From: Planctomycetales bacterium 71-10
GTDB lineage: Bacteria; Planctomycetota; Planctomycetia; Isosphaerales; Isosphaeraceae
Assembly (NCBI GenBank): GCA_001898385.1
Contig: MKTT01000109.1
Location: 150,077 to 186,989 of the forward strand
Direction of reading: 5' to 3'
Length of the DNA: 36,913 nt
Part shown: piece after piece, positions 8,368 to 16,549 of the stretch
How the letters are laid out: the number at the start of each line of letters is the position of its first letter
Numbering within the stretch: position 1 is the stretch's first letter
Program-made: the position numbers and the translations under genes
The notes under the pieces: generated by a model
The model's database searches: none
Seen by the model: the letters and a program-made list of their open reading frames with translations, nothing else
What the model was told of the DNA's origin: nothing

Positions 8368-8718
8368 AGCCCGGTCCAGACGCAGGCGGTTCTCGGCGTG
8401 GGCCTCGGTACCCTCCTGACGCCGAGCCTCTATACGGCTCGTGAGTCTTCATCGACAGATGTCTCGTGTCGCCGAGCACAGCCGTTCTGGCTATGTCGGC
8501 GAGGAGGTTGTACTCCTGGAGGGCAACGGACCTCGGTTCCCATGGGCTTCATGCCTTTGCGCCGGCCCGGATCGCCCTGGACTTGTTTCTTGCCTCCGTG
8601 ATTTCCAGGCCCTTCAGTACGCCAGGGTCGGTGCCGCATTCGCCGCTCACGACCCCAGCCCCTTCCCGTTGATCGGACACGTCGAGCGGAGGCCGGCAAC
8701 ACGGTGGCGAACCCGCCA
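8368..8718. other. Non-coding, apparently decayed DNA
   Basis: Several short frames on both strands, none with convincing codon use or a ribosome site. It joins directly to a pseudogene fragment, so I read it as decayed accessory DNA. Confidence 0.4.
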
Positions 8719-8912
8719 TCAGCCCTGCTTGTCGTCCTCGAACCAGTCCGGCCTGAGCGAGCGGATGGGTCGGTCGAAATCCGAGTCTTAGTCCGGGTGC
8801 GTGTAGGCCCCGGAACCCTCGGCGAGTTCCGATTCCTCGTCCGACGCCGCTCCCTCGGCTTCGAGCAGCCGGACAACCATCGGGTGGGGGCGGCCGAGCG
8901 CCGTGCCACGGT
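8719..8912 (-). pseudogene. Decayed copy of the 16550-17008 gene
   Basis: The minus-strand translation reads HPMVVRLLEAEGAASDEESE..., then SGAYTHPD, a TAA stop, and then IRSLRPDWFEDDKQG. This matches the C-terminal third of the intact gene at 16550-17008 (HPMVVRLLEAEQAVMDEESE ... IRSLRPDWFEDGKRG) at both DNA and protein level. The copy has lost several codons and gained an in-frame stop; the upstream two thirds are missing. Confidence 0.8.
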
Positions 8913-9104
8913 CCGGGTTCACGAGCCGAATGCAACCAATAATAGAAGTGCACCTTACGTAGATGATGATCCCAGGACCGAATCCGCTCGGCCCATAAGG
9001 TGCCGGTCGCCTTGCAGTGACGATCGGGGTGTTGCCGAGCCCGGCCGGAATCCTATGCAGGGGTTGATGCGTCCTGCCTTCCTCCGCCGGGCTCGGAAGT
9101 CCGG

Positions 9105-9503
9105 TCAGTTGGCCTCGACCCGATCAGGCCGGAGCCACCGCTCCTGTACGTCGCCGGGCAGTTCGAAGAGCCACTGGACTCGGTAGTGCAGGGCGAGACG
9201 ATGGAGGGTGGAGAGCGGCTCGATCTTGGCCGTCAGGGTTTCCAACTCCACCTCCCAGCGGTTGAACCGCTCCGGGTCATATCGGTGGACCTCCGAGACT
9301 TCGTCCTCGATCATCCCCGGTTGAAGATTGATCTCATCGTCCATCATCTTTCCGTTCAGGCAATCCATCAGGCACCGCCACTCAGCGGGCTGGAGATCGA
9401 GTCGCTCGGCCATATCGAGGAACCAGGCTTCCAGCCTGGCGTAGCGTCCCCGAGCCTCATCTGACCCATACTGCTGGTCGAAAATTTCTCTCTTGTTTGC
9501 CAT
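9105..9503 (-). CDS. Unknown 132-residue protein
   Basis: Begins MANKREIFDQQYGSDEARGRY and is mostly helical and acidic, with a conserved-looking core (WRCLMDCLNGKMMDDEINLQPGMIEDEV). No family recognised. The ATG at 9503 is chosen over one six codons upstream because GAGAAGG sits at normal spacing before it. It stands alone between decayed regions. Confidence 0.65.
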   Translation of the reverse strand: MANKREIFDQQYGSDEARGRYARLEAWFLDMAERLDLQPAEWRCLMDCLNGKMMDDEINLQPGMIEDEVSEVHRYDPERFNRWEVELETLTAKIEPLSTLHRLALHYRVQWLFELPGDVQERWLRPDRVEAN

Positions 9504-10641
9504 CGGTTTCCACCTTCTCAATCACTGGTTCTTGATGCAGAGGGGCTGGTCCACGTCCTCGACCCGGCCTCTCCGGTTAATAGCGCCTTTCTCGGACTAG
9601 CTGAGCGATTCCTCCTTTCGTTCGTGTCGAGCCTGCGTCATTCTCGCCTGGATTCCAGGTGATATTAGCAGATAGACATATACTAAGATCGAGTTTCGCA
9701 AGGCAGGCCTCATTGGCCGCCCGCAACATGTTCCGCTCGTTGGCACCCCATGCGGCCCCCGCCCGCCCGTCTATCAGCCTCACTGGCTAACCTCGATCCT
9801 GATCGAGCCCGAGCTTGCTGGCCGGCGACGGCCCCTCATGGACATTGCGGCGGAGCGTGACTTCTACCAATTCAACCCATCCTCTCAATAGCGTTGGGTT
9901 GAACTGTCGTCCCTGGAATTTTGCTCTTTCCTCCACCACTATTGCGCTGCAACCGGAATATACGCATCGATCATTCTGGAGTCAATAGGTCGCAATGTTT
10001 TTGGACGACCACGATCGATCACTGTTGCTCTTGCGTTGGAGTAGGGATCGCAAAAGTGATTCTTGGCACAGATGCCTGGTCGAAGGCCGGCGCACGCTTC
10101 ACTTGTTATAGACGAGGAGTTTTGGCGAACCGCCCTTGAAATCCAAAGGACAGAGGGCCGTCGGGCCGCCCGTGACGAGTCCGGCGTACAGACTCCAAGG
10201 CTCCGCCGGCTCATCGCATGCTGGGCCGCCAGCCAATACTGCTGGGCCATCTTCCGCCCGACGAACTCGACGACGCCCAGGCATTTCTTGGCCTGTTTGA
10301 AAAGCATCTTCACGCCCAATATACCAATGTCGATCCTCTCCTAAGGCGTCCGCTCCTTCTACTTCTAGGGCAGCGGGAGCGATTGTTGTAGACGCCACAA
10401 CTTCTGCGGCTTCATGGCGAACCTCGATGGAGTCGAACTTGGAAGGCGTAACCAAGATTCTAGTCAGGGATTCAATCTTGTAAAACGAATAGGCGGTTTT
10501 CCAGGAAAGCGCCTCCCTGATTTGGGGATTCTGCGTGTATTGGAGGACCGATCGGCCCCTTTGGTTTACACGTCGAAAACCACGGCTATAGTGTCGGCCG
10601 GTGGACTTCCATCAATGCGAGAACCTCATCGGGGATCGGCC
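9504..10641. other. 1.1-kb region without a convincing intact gene
   Basis: Base composition is lower in GC than the surroundings. A 68-codon minus-strand frame (9577-9783) has no recognisable family and weak codon use. Around 10100-10320 the minus strand shows two overlapping frames that look like pieces of one frameshifted protein (KMLFKQAKKCLGVVEFVG, then WSLYAGLVTGGPTALCPL). An inverted repeat TTCAACCCA/TGGGTTGAA lies at 9871-9903. Probably a decayed junction. Confidence 0.4.
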
Positions 10642-10923
10642 ATGATCAGTCGAAAGAAGTATCAGGAGCAACAGAATGCCGTAGCGAGACGGCTCAGGAC
10701 ATGCGCACGCACGGTCAAGTTCATCGTCGAGCCGCTGCCGGAACTCCCTCCACTGGACGATGGTCATCGAAGGCAGCTACTCGCCTCGATCCGGGAGCGT
10801 GTAATCCTCTCGCCTCTCGTCGTCTCGGGGAGGTACGTGATCGACGGTCGAAGGCGGTACGCCATCGCCCTGTGCCGGCGTCTTGACCGGGCCCTCCGTG
10901 CTCTGACGGTTTCTCATTTTTGA
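10642..10923 (+). CDS. Truncated ParB-like N-terminal domain
   Basis: A 93-residue frame whose residues about 30-80 match the start of a ParB-like domain: VEPLPELPPLDDGHRRQLLASI, then VILSPLVVSGRYVIDGRRRYAIA. It resembles the opening of the fusions at 3200-4525 (PLPADEYEALKASIRERGVLVPILV) and 15177-16418 (VIDGRLRHEIA). It stops shortly after the ParB signature, and its last bases overlap the end of the opposing gene. Probably a remnant of a third ParB-type gene rather than a working protein. Confidence 0.5.
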   Translation: MISRKKYQEQQNAVARRLRTCARTVKFIVEPLPELPPLDDGHRRQLLASIRERVILSPLVVSGRYVIDGRRRYAIALCRRLDRALRALTVSHF

Positions 10924-11933
10924 ACGTAGAGAGTCGCCCTCGGCTCTTCCCCCTCGATCCGTCGCCCACGCCAATGGCCACGACGGGGACGGTACTCGTG
11001 CCGCCCCTCACTTCGGGGGCCGACCGGACATGCCCAGTAATGACCACGCACGTAATGGCCCCTGGAAGGGCGTCGATAGCCCTCGCCCTGGCCCTCGCCG
11101 CTGGGCCGGTGCCTGACCTCGGGGAAGAAAACGAGGTGCGCCGGGTTGATGACGACCCGCCTTGGGTCGGCAGTGCGGAGCGTCTTGCCCCGCCTGGAGG
11201 TCATCCTCTCGTGCCTCCGTCGGGCTTCCGGGTCGGCCCAGCCGAGGTCCTTGGTGCCGAAGGAGTGGCCGAGGAAGCCGATGTTGAAGTTCACCTGATG
11301 GGCGACGTACTGGAGCGGCGTCGGATATTCCCCCAGCTTCTCACGCCCGATGTCGAGCGAGTCGTCGAACGCCCTCTGGAACGTGTCCTGCCCCCGGCAG
11401 TTGATGACGACGCCCTCATCTTCTTCGTGGGTCGTCCCGTGGCATACGACGTAGGAGAAGTACCCTCCCGGCCGGAAGTTCCCGACCATGCCGAACCACG
11501 GCACCCGGCCCCCCTTCTCCTCGGCGAGTTGCGCCGCCCACGCCTTCGGGTACTCGACGAAGAACACCGGGAACGGCACGAGGAATTCCTGCGGCGGGAC
11601 GCTGATGTCGTGCTGTTCCAGGGTGGAGCAGAGGTCGGGGCTCGGGCCGAAGACCTTCGGGCCGATCTTCAGGGCCAGGCCGAGGCATTGCATGATCAGG
11701 ATATCGAAGCTCTCGTTCTGACCGGCCGCCCGTCGCCCCTCCTGGGCATCCAGCCAGTCGGCCATGAACCGGATGTGCTCGGACTCCTCCGTGCCGAGCT
11801 TGGCCGTCGCCCTCATGTTCAGCCTGATGTCGAGGCCGCTTCCTTTGTCCTCGTAAATCGGGTCCATGTGATCGATCAGCCACCGGCAGAAGCGGTGAAT
11901 GCTCTCGGGCATAACGGCGTTGAGGTCGATCAC
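10914..11933 (-). CDS. Unknown protein with AcrVA2-like C-terminus
   Basis: A 339-residue protein starting at a GTG that overlaps the stop of the upstream gene (GTGA, 11930-11933), so translation is coupled. The N-terminal part is helical. The middle has a beta-rich stretch, EFLVPFPVFFVEYPKAW, then WFGMVGNFRPGGYFSYVV. The C-terminus is rich in Arg and His, with RPSRGHYVRGHYW and RPRRGHWRGR. A tail of this kind (RRxHxRRGHW plus aromatic and basic residues) is what I recall from the AcrVA2 anti-CRISPR family and many uncharacterised phage and plasmid relatives. The match is from memory and limited; the function could be unrelated nucleic-acid or protein binding. Confidence 0.65.
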   Translation of the reverse strand: MIDLNAVMPESIHRFCRWLIDHMDPIYEDKGSGLDIRLNMRATAKLGTEESEHIRFMADWLDAQEGRRAAGQNESFDILIMQCLGLALKIGPKVFGPSPDLCSTLEQHDISVPPQEFLVPFPVFFVEYPKAWAAQLAEEKGGRVPWFGMVGNFRPGGYFSYVVCHGTTHEEDEGVVINCRGQDTFQRAFDDSLDIGREKLGEYPTPLQYVAHQVNFNIGFLGHSFGTKDLGWADPEARRRHERMTSRRGKTLRTADPRRVVINPAHLVFFPEVRHRPSGEGQGEGYRRPSRGHYVRGHYWACPVGPRSEGRHEYRPRRGHWRGRRIEGEEPRATLYVQK

Positions 11934-12199
11934 CTTCCCGCCTCCTCGCCGGGCGAGGCGGCAGGTCCGATCGTGATCTTGATGGCGGGCTCGGCTGGGC
12001 CGACCGGATCGGACACGGGCTCCCAGCGGATCAGGGCCTCCTCGTATCGGGCCTCTCCGCTCTCCTGGGCGAGGACGATCGTGGCCAGCCTGTCGGCGGC
12101 TTCCTTGTGCATGTACGACCAGAGCAGGCCAGACACGGCCCACGGCTCCCGGATGCCGAGATTGATTTCGAACGGCCTGGTCGGCTTCAAGTAGTCCAA
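11930..12199 (-). CDS. Small unknown protein coupled to the AcrVA2-like gene
   Basis: An 89-residue protein (DYLKPTRPFEINLGI ... IKITIGPAASPGEEAGR) with no recognised domain. It starts with TTG, nine bases after CAGGAG. Its stop overlaps the next gene's GTG by four bases, so the two are expressed together. Confidence 0.65.
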   Translation of the reverse strand: MDYLKPTRPFEINLGIREPWAVSGLLWSYMHKEAADRLATIVLAQESGEARYEEALIRWEPVSDPVGPAEPAIKITIGPAASPGEEAGR

Positions 12200-12764
12200 T
12201 GGTCAGGCTCCTGGGAAATAGAGGGCGCACGTCCCCACGGAAGCCGGATCAGGCTCCTGCGTTCGTGGGGGTTCGTGTTGGTTGCGAGTCGGCCTGCGGC
12301 AGGCCGACCTTCTCGGGACCATGGCCCCGAGCGGCGAAGCGGGAGGTGGAGGCCGCCCGGTGTTTGCGGCTAGCGGTCAATACGTGACTTGGTTTTCGAG
12401 CCGTTCTGCCCGAGGCTCCAGTATCAGCCGAATAAGGACTTCAAACTCCCGATACGATCTCGTGTAAATGATGGCCTGGATTTCATTCATCCGCCCGTGC
12501 CCTGTACTCCTCGAAATCCCACGCCTCCTCCAGGATCGGCCTGAGCCGGTCCACCGTGTCCTCCATTGCGATCAGGTAACCCAGGACCTCCTCCCGAGCG
12601 GACTCCAAAGTGAATCAACCGTCCGGGCCGGGGACGACGGCCGTCGAAACGTCGGAGACGATCACCGCATAGGGTCCGGTCTGATTCTTCTCTGGTCGCC
12701 CACAAGTGGGTCTCCTGAGGCTTCGGCTGGACTCCGGCCAGCACCGTGATGGCCGAGAACAAGG
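12200..12764. other. Intergenic region with short remnants
   Basis: Contains a dyad GTCGGCCTG/CAGGCCGAC near 12290-12311, a possible small minus-strand gene (12483-12608) and, just upstream of it, a second short minus-strand stretch ending YAVIVSDVSTAVVPGPDG. The two may be pieces of one decayed gene. Confidence 0.4.
12483..12608 (-). CDS. Very small frame, possibly a gene remnant
   Basis: Forty-one codons from a TTG: LESAREEVLGYLIAMEDT, then VDRLRPILEEAWDFEEYR to a TGA. Codon use is good and the peptide is a plausible amphipathic helix, but an in-frame stop lies just upstream and no clear ribosome site is seen. Could be the end of a broken gene. Confidence 0.3.
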   Translation of the reverse strand: MESAREEVLGYLIAMEDTVDRLRPILEEAWDFEEYRARADE

Positions 12765-13793
12765 CTACTGCAAGCCGGGGTCGTCCTTCCGGGCACTTTC
12801 CTGGGGATTTTCGTGGCCCGTCTCCGGCCCAAGGACGAGGCTGTACGATCCCTTGGGCTTGGGGTTCGGCTTGACAACGGTCTTCCAGAGGTCCTGACGC
12901 TTGAACTCCTTGTCCGGCCGCTTGTCTTCGGCGTAAAGCAGCAAATCCAGCATCGGTGATTTGTGCCCGTAGAGGAGCCGGGCCTTCTCTACGATCTGAC
13001 CCCATTTAGGTGTGTGGATGCCCTCCACCCGAAGTGCATAGAGAGCATGGACAATCAGTCGCATCGCACCCGAAGGTTGGAATACCCGGCCACCAACCTT
13101 GCAGATCGAGAAGTCGGCGTTGTGAGCAAATCCCTCGATCTCCTCGACCAAGATGGAAGGGCCTGTCTCGGTCGATCGGGGTTTCGGCTCTTCGAAGCTC
13201 TCAGGCTTCTGGCTGGCCAAGACTTGGGCGAGGTCGCCATAGGCGTTGATCAACCGATACTGATGCTCCTCGCCAGCAACCTCTTGAACATCGTCCGTTA
13301 AGCTCTCGGCCAGCTTCCTGTCCCGGCCGCTCAGCCCATCGAACGCCCGCTCGAACCGATCCCTAACCACTGCCTGATCCGGCCTCTCGCCGTCGAACTC
13401 GACACGGCACAGGAGGTCTGCGATGGCCTCGCCCACGCCGAACCAGCCCATCAGATCCGCCCGCTGCTCGACCGAGCGGATGCAGAGCACACGGAGGTGC
13501 TCGTAGTCGTGGTCCAGGAATTCGTGGACGGCTTCCTGAGGAGCATCTCTATCCAGAAGCGCCCGCTCGTAGACGAGCAGGGTCCGCTCCGACAACCTCC
13601 GGTATTCCGCCAATTCGGTCTCGCTCAAGTTCCCGATCAGCAGGAAGATGGTTTCTTCCATCTGCTCCAGGCAGGAGCGGGCGTCCCGTTCGGGGGCGAG
13701 TTCCTCGAACACGGAGCCGAGGACGGAATGGAGTACCCGTGAGAGGAAGCCAAATCGGCAGGCCGCCCATTTCTGTGAGCGAGGTCTTCGCAT
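12765..13793 (-). CDS. Unknown 342-residue protein
   Basis: A mostly helical, acidic protein with no family recognised. Notable parts are MEETIFLLIGNLSETELAEYRRLSERTL cut by a basic linker, and a C-terminal stretch GQIVEKARLLYGHKSP, then MLDLLLYAEDKRPDKEFKRQDLW, which may form a winged-helix-like end. The last about 30 residues are Lys/Pro/Gly-rich and probably disordered. The ATG at 13793 has AGAGGTG at proper spacing; a GTG three codons upstream overlaps that site. An inverted repeat at 13819-13848 lies just upstream and could be its operator. Confidence 0.7.
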   Translation of the reverse strand: MRRPRSQKWAACRFGFLSRVLHSVLGSVFEELAPERDARSCLEQMEETIFLLIGNLSETELAEYRRLSERTLLVYERALLDRDAPQEAVHEFLDHDYEHLRVLCIRSVEQRADLMGWFGVGEAIADLLCRVEFDGERPDQAVVRDRFERAFDGLSGRDRKLAESLTDDVQEVAGEEHQYRLINAYGDLAQVLASQKPESFEEPKPRSTETGPSILVEEIEGFAHNADFSICKVGGRVFQPSGAMRLIVHALYALRVEGIHTPKWGQIVEKARLLYGHKSPMLDLLLYAEDKRPDKEFKRQDLWKTVVKPNPKPKGSYSLVLGPETGHENPQESARKDDPGLQ

Positions 13794-13818
13794 CGGAATC
13801 ACCTCTTGAAGGTGTTTG

Positions 13819-13848
13819 GTGAGGGTTGTAAATCTTGCGAACCCTCAC
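13819..13848. repeat. Inverted repeat upstream of the 12765-13793 gene
   Basis: GTGAGGGTT and AACCCTCAC form perfect 9-base arms around a 12-base AT-richer centre, 26 bases before the start codon. Its position suggests an operator or a leader hairpin. Confidence 0.45.
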
Positions 13849-13926
13849 AACTTGACTGCCGCTTTCGTAGCGAATTCGGCGATCAGGGTTTGCCGTGATG
13901 GCAGTGGGGCCAATGTTCTTGTCTCG

Positions 13927-13973
13927 GTGATTGGCAGATTGGCAATCCTCCGTGCCACCAATCTGCCAATCAC
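13927..13973. terminator. Perfect 16-bp hairpin at the end of the AAA+ gene
   Basis: GTGATTGGCAGATTGG and its exact complement flank a 15-base loop. The right arm overlaps the stop codon at 13970. There is no T-run, so it may be a protein-binding or mRNA-end structure rather than a simple terminator. Confidence 0.55.
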
Positions 13974-14884
13974 ACCTTGCCCAGAGCCCTCCTTGCATGC
14001 CTGTACATCGACCAGGGCGAGTCGCCCGTCAGCCTCGTCCACTCCGCATCCCTGGCCGCTTTGTCGGACGGGAACTGCTCGAAGAGTCTGGCAGCAATCT
14101 CCTGCTTCTTCGCCGTCTTCTCGGCCCGGCCGACCGGCATTTCCATCTCCTCCACGGTGATCCGCCGCATCCCCGAGCGGATCAGGTCCCTCCAGTCGCA
14201 CTCGGCGTGGCCGTGCCGCCACATCCTGCGGTCCTGCCACCCCCGGATCATGTAGCGGAGGTCGAGCCGGTATTCGCACCGGTAGCTCTCCTCGATGACG
14301 AAGGCGACCACCTCCAGGCACTCCTCCGGGCTCAGGTCGAGGTATCCTTTCTCGGCCTCGGCGACCATGAAGGCCCGCACCATATCGTCGGTCGGCTCGT
14401 AGTCGAGGGGCGGCACTCGGGAAGCGAGGGCGGTGGCCAGCGGGTCACGCTTCAGCGGCAGGTTGCTGATTGCGATGATGCCGCCGCTGTACATGAATTC
14501 CTTCTTGGTGCCCTTGATGCTGTAGGTCACGGGCCGGGGCTCGCCGGGGCGGCCCCCCAGGGCGGCGAGCAAGACCTGGAGAGCCCGCTTGTACGTGAAG
14601 AGGTTGGAGATGTCGTCGAGGATGAGCGTACTCTCTGGGTTAGCCTCAAGCTCCTCCCAGAGGCCGTTGGCGCTCATGGACGAGTTTCGGTAGATCCGAG
14701 GAAGCCTCTGAGTGTCGATCGCTTCCAGGACCGTGTGCGTCTTGCCGGTGCCCGGCCTGCCGCAGATGTAAGCGCCCGTCTGGTAGCGGCGGGCGACCGA
14801 GAGCGTCCGGTCACGCAGGAGCGTTCGCCACTTGTCGAAGCCTTCCAAGGTGTCTCCGTCGGCGATGAGGTTCGATGTCGGCAT
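13970..14884 (-). CDS. AAA+ ATPase (DnaC/IstB-like helicase loader type)
   Basis: A 304-residue P-loop ATPase. Walker A is GRPGTGKT (42-49), Walker B is LILDD (87-91), and a sensor-1-like Asn is in AISN (138-141), followed by a likely arginine finger in ALASRV. Spacing is typical of compact AAA+ proteins such as DnaC/IstB or phage replication ATPases. The C-terminal third is helical and basic and ends RRALGKV. It probably loads or remodels a replication or partition complex; a helicase is not visible nearby. The start ATG is preceded by a purine-rich stretch (GGAGAACG). The region upstream separates it from the divergent methyltransferase fusion. Confidence 0.8.
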   Translation of the reverse strand: MPTSNLIADGDTLEGFDKWRTLLRDRTLSVARRYQTGAYICGRPGTGKTHTVLEAIDTQRLPRIYRNSSMSANGLWEELEANPESTLILDDISNLFTYKRALQVLLAALGGRPGEPRPVTYSIKGTKKEFMYSGGIIAISNLPLKRDPLATALASRVPPLDYEPTDDMVRAFMVAEAEKGYLDLSPEECLEVVAFVIEESYRCEYRLDLRYMIRGWQDRRMWRHGHAECDWRDLIRSGMRRITVEEMEMPVGRAEKTAKKQEIAARLFEQFPSDKAARDAEWTRLTGDSPWSMYRHARRALGKV

Positions 14885-15176
14885 CGGCTGCGTTCTCCAA
14901 GGGTGTCTCGTCCGTGCATGGCCCGCATTCTAGTCCTGGTTTTCGGCGTGTAAAACGCTTATGCGTTCGGTGGGCAAGCCGGCGATGTTTCGGCCCGCTT
15001 CATGAAGTGGCGGGCCGTGGTTTACAGCCCTGAGCACGGGGCTATCATCTCTGTACGGTGCCCGGTGTGCTTTTACGGTTGCCCGGCCAGAAGGCCGGGG
15101 GACCTACCGCATCCGGCTGCTGTGTTTCAGCCCGTTCCGGGGAACGCTGCGCCCGACGCCTAGGATCTCCATCCTC
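14885..15176. promoter_or_regulatory. Divergent regulatory region with dyads
   Basis: Between the AAA+ gene (minus) and the divergent ParB-methyltransferase gene (plus). It holds a dyad CGGCCCGC/GCGGGCCG around the palindrome TTCATGAA (14991-15017) and a 7-bp hairpin CCCGGCC/GGCCGGG (15082-15099). Promoters for both genes must lie here, but no clear -35/-10 pair was recognised. Confidence 0.45.
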
Positions 15177-16418
15177 ATGACGACATCAGCCTCGAAAGCC
15201 ACCTCAACGCCGTCTCTGCCACCGATCACACCCGAACATCGGAGCCTCCTCGAAGAGGACATCCTCCGGCGGGGCGTGATGGTGCCGATCTTGGTCGCCC
15301 AAGACGGCGAGGTGATCGACGGACGGCTCCGTCACGAGATCGCCGTAGAGCACGGGCTGACGTGCCCGAAGATCCTCGTCGGCCGCCTCACCGACGAGGA
15401 CCGGGCCGACCTTCGGCTGGCCGTCAACCTGTATCGCAGGCACCTGACCCAGGCTCAGGTTCGTGAACTCGTCGCCTGGGACCTGCGGCGTCGGCCCGAG
15501 GCGTCCGACCGATGCGTGGCGAAGCGGACGGGGGTCAACCACAGAACAGTGGCAGGGGTGAGAAGGTCCCTGGAAGAACGTGGAGAGATTCTCCACCTGC
15601 CCGAGAGGGCCGGGGCGGACGGCAAGCGCTACCCTGTCGTCATCACCAACGGCGAGCCCCAGGCCCGTGCTGCCGCCAGGCTCCTGCACGAGCTAGGTGA
15701 GGACGCACCCGATGGCCACGTCAACGTGCGGACCCTCAAGACCCTGGCCCACAAGAAGCGGGTCGAAGCCGAGGCATCCGGCCCCGAAGCCGAACTCCCC
15801 ACGAACATCACGATCATCCGGGCCGACGTCATGAAGTACGACTGGTCGCCCTACGAGGGACGTGCCAGGCTCGCCATCGTCGATGCCCCCTGGGAGCGAG
15901 ACGACGACCTGCCCCGAGCGCTGGCAGAAATCTGCCACAAGGTCCTCGCCGAGAACGGGGTCGCCTGCGTCTACTCCGGGCAGGCGTCGATGCCCGCCTG
16001 GCTCGAAGCCTTCGGTCGGATGCTGAAGTACGAGTGGCTGCTCGTGAGCCTGAACACGGGCGACGGGAAGGTCCGTTGCCACGGGGCCGCCAAGACGCCC
16101 ATCTGCTCGGCGTTCAGGCCGATCCTCGTGTTCTCGAAAGGCGTGCTCCGCAGCGAGAAGATGATCCAGGACGTGCTTCGTGTGCCTGCGGACAAGGGGA
16201 ACCATCCCCAGGGGTGGGACCAGCCCTCAGAAGAGGTCCGCAGGCTGGTTGATACATTCACGGCGGTCGGCGATCTGGTCGTCTCCCCATGCTGCGGCGT
16301 CAACACGGCGGTCGGCGTCGTGGCGTGTGCGGGCCGTGAGTTCGTCGGCGTCGATGCCGACGTCCAGGTCGTGAAGCTCGCCCGCCGCCGGGTCGCCGAG
16401 GCCGTCAAGCCTCGATGA
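15177..16418 (+). CDS. Divergent ParB-methyltransferase fusion with altered catalytic motifs
   Basis: A 413-residue protein colinear with the fusion at 3200-4525. It has a ParB-like domain (residues 15-90) with VIDGRLRHEIA, an HTH-like region with VAKRTGVNHRTVAGVRRSL (about 113-131), and a methyltransferase-like C-terminus. Shared landmarks include RPILVFSKG (314-322) and NHPQGWDQP (342-350; HPKGWQQPL in the other). The motif IV DPPW is here DAPW (236-239), and motif I DLFAGVGTSAL is SPCCGVNTAVG (370-380). Both the catalytic Pro and the glycine-rich AdoMet loop are changed, while the frame and codon use are intact. It may be a non-catalytic DNA-binding relative, or use a different chemistry or substrate. 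The ATG is preceded only by a weak GGATCT-type site. Confidence 0.8.
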   Translation: MTTSASKATSTPSLPPITPEHRSLLEEDILRRGVMVPILVAQDGEVIDGRLRHEIAVEHGLTCPKILVGRLTDEDRADLRLAVNLYRRHLTQAQVRELVAWDLRRRPEASDRCVAKRTGVNHRTVAGVRRSLEERGEILHLPERAGADGKRYPVVITNGEPQARAAARLLHELGEDAPDGHVNVRTLKTLAHKKRVEAEASGPEAELPTNITIIRADVMKYDWSPYEGRARLAIVDAPWERDDDLPRALAEICHKVLAENGVACVYSGQASMPAWLEAFGRMLKYEWLLVSLNTGDGKVRCHGAAKTPICSAFRPILVFSKGVLRSEKMIQDVLRVPADKGNHPQGWDQPSEEVRRLVDTFTAVGDLVVSPCCGVNTAVGVVACAGREFVGVDADVQVVKLARRRVAEAVKPR

Positions 16419-16425
16419 TCAGCGA

Positions 16426-16470
16426 CCTCGGTGCCTGTCATGTCGAACGCCGACATGACAGGCACCGAGG
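16426..16470. terminator. Perfect 20-bp hairpin downstream of the methyltransferase-like gene
   Basis: Two exact 20-base complementary arms (CCTCGGTGCC... and ...GGCACCGAGG) around the loop AACGC, beginning eight bases after the stop codon. No T-run follows. It probably ends both converging transcripts (16418 plus, 16550 minus) or protects the mRNA end. Confidence 0.7.
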
Positions 16471-16549
16471 AAGCGGCTGGAGTGAGTCGTAGATCGTCCG
16501 GGGCGGAGGTGATGATCTTGCGGAAGCCACGCCGCCTGAAATCCGCCCG

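Noticed and set aside
9577..9783. 68-codon minus-strand frame as a gene
   Set aside because: No recognisable family, weak codon use and no ribosome site, in a region with other decayed pieces.
12290..12311. Dyad GTCGGCCTG/CAGGCCGAC as a terminator for the 11930-12199 gene
   Set aside because: It lies upstream of that gene's start, not after its end, and has no T-run in either direction; its role is unclear.
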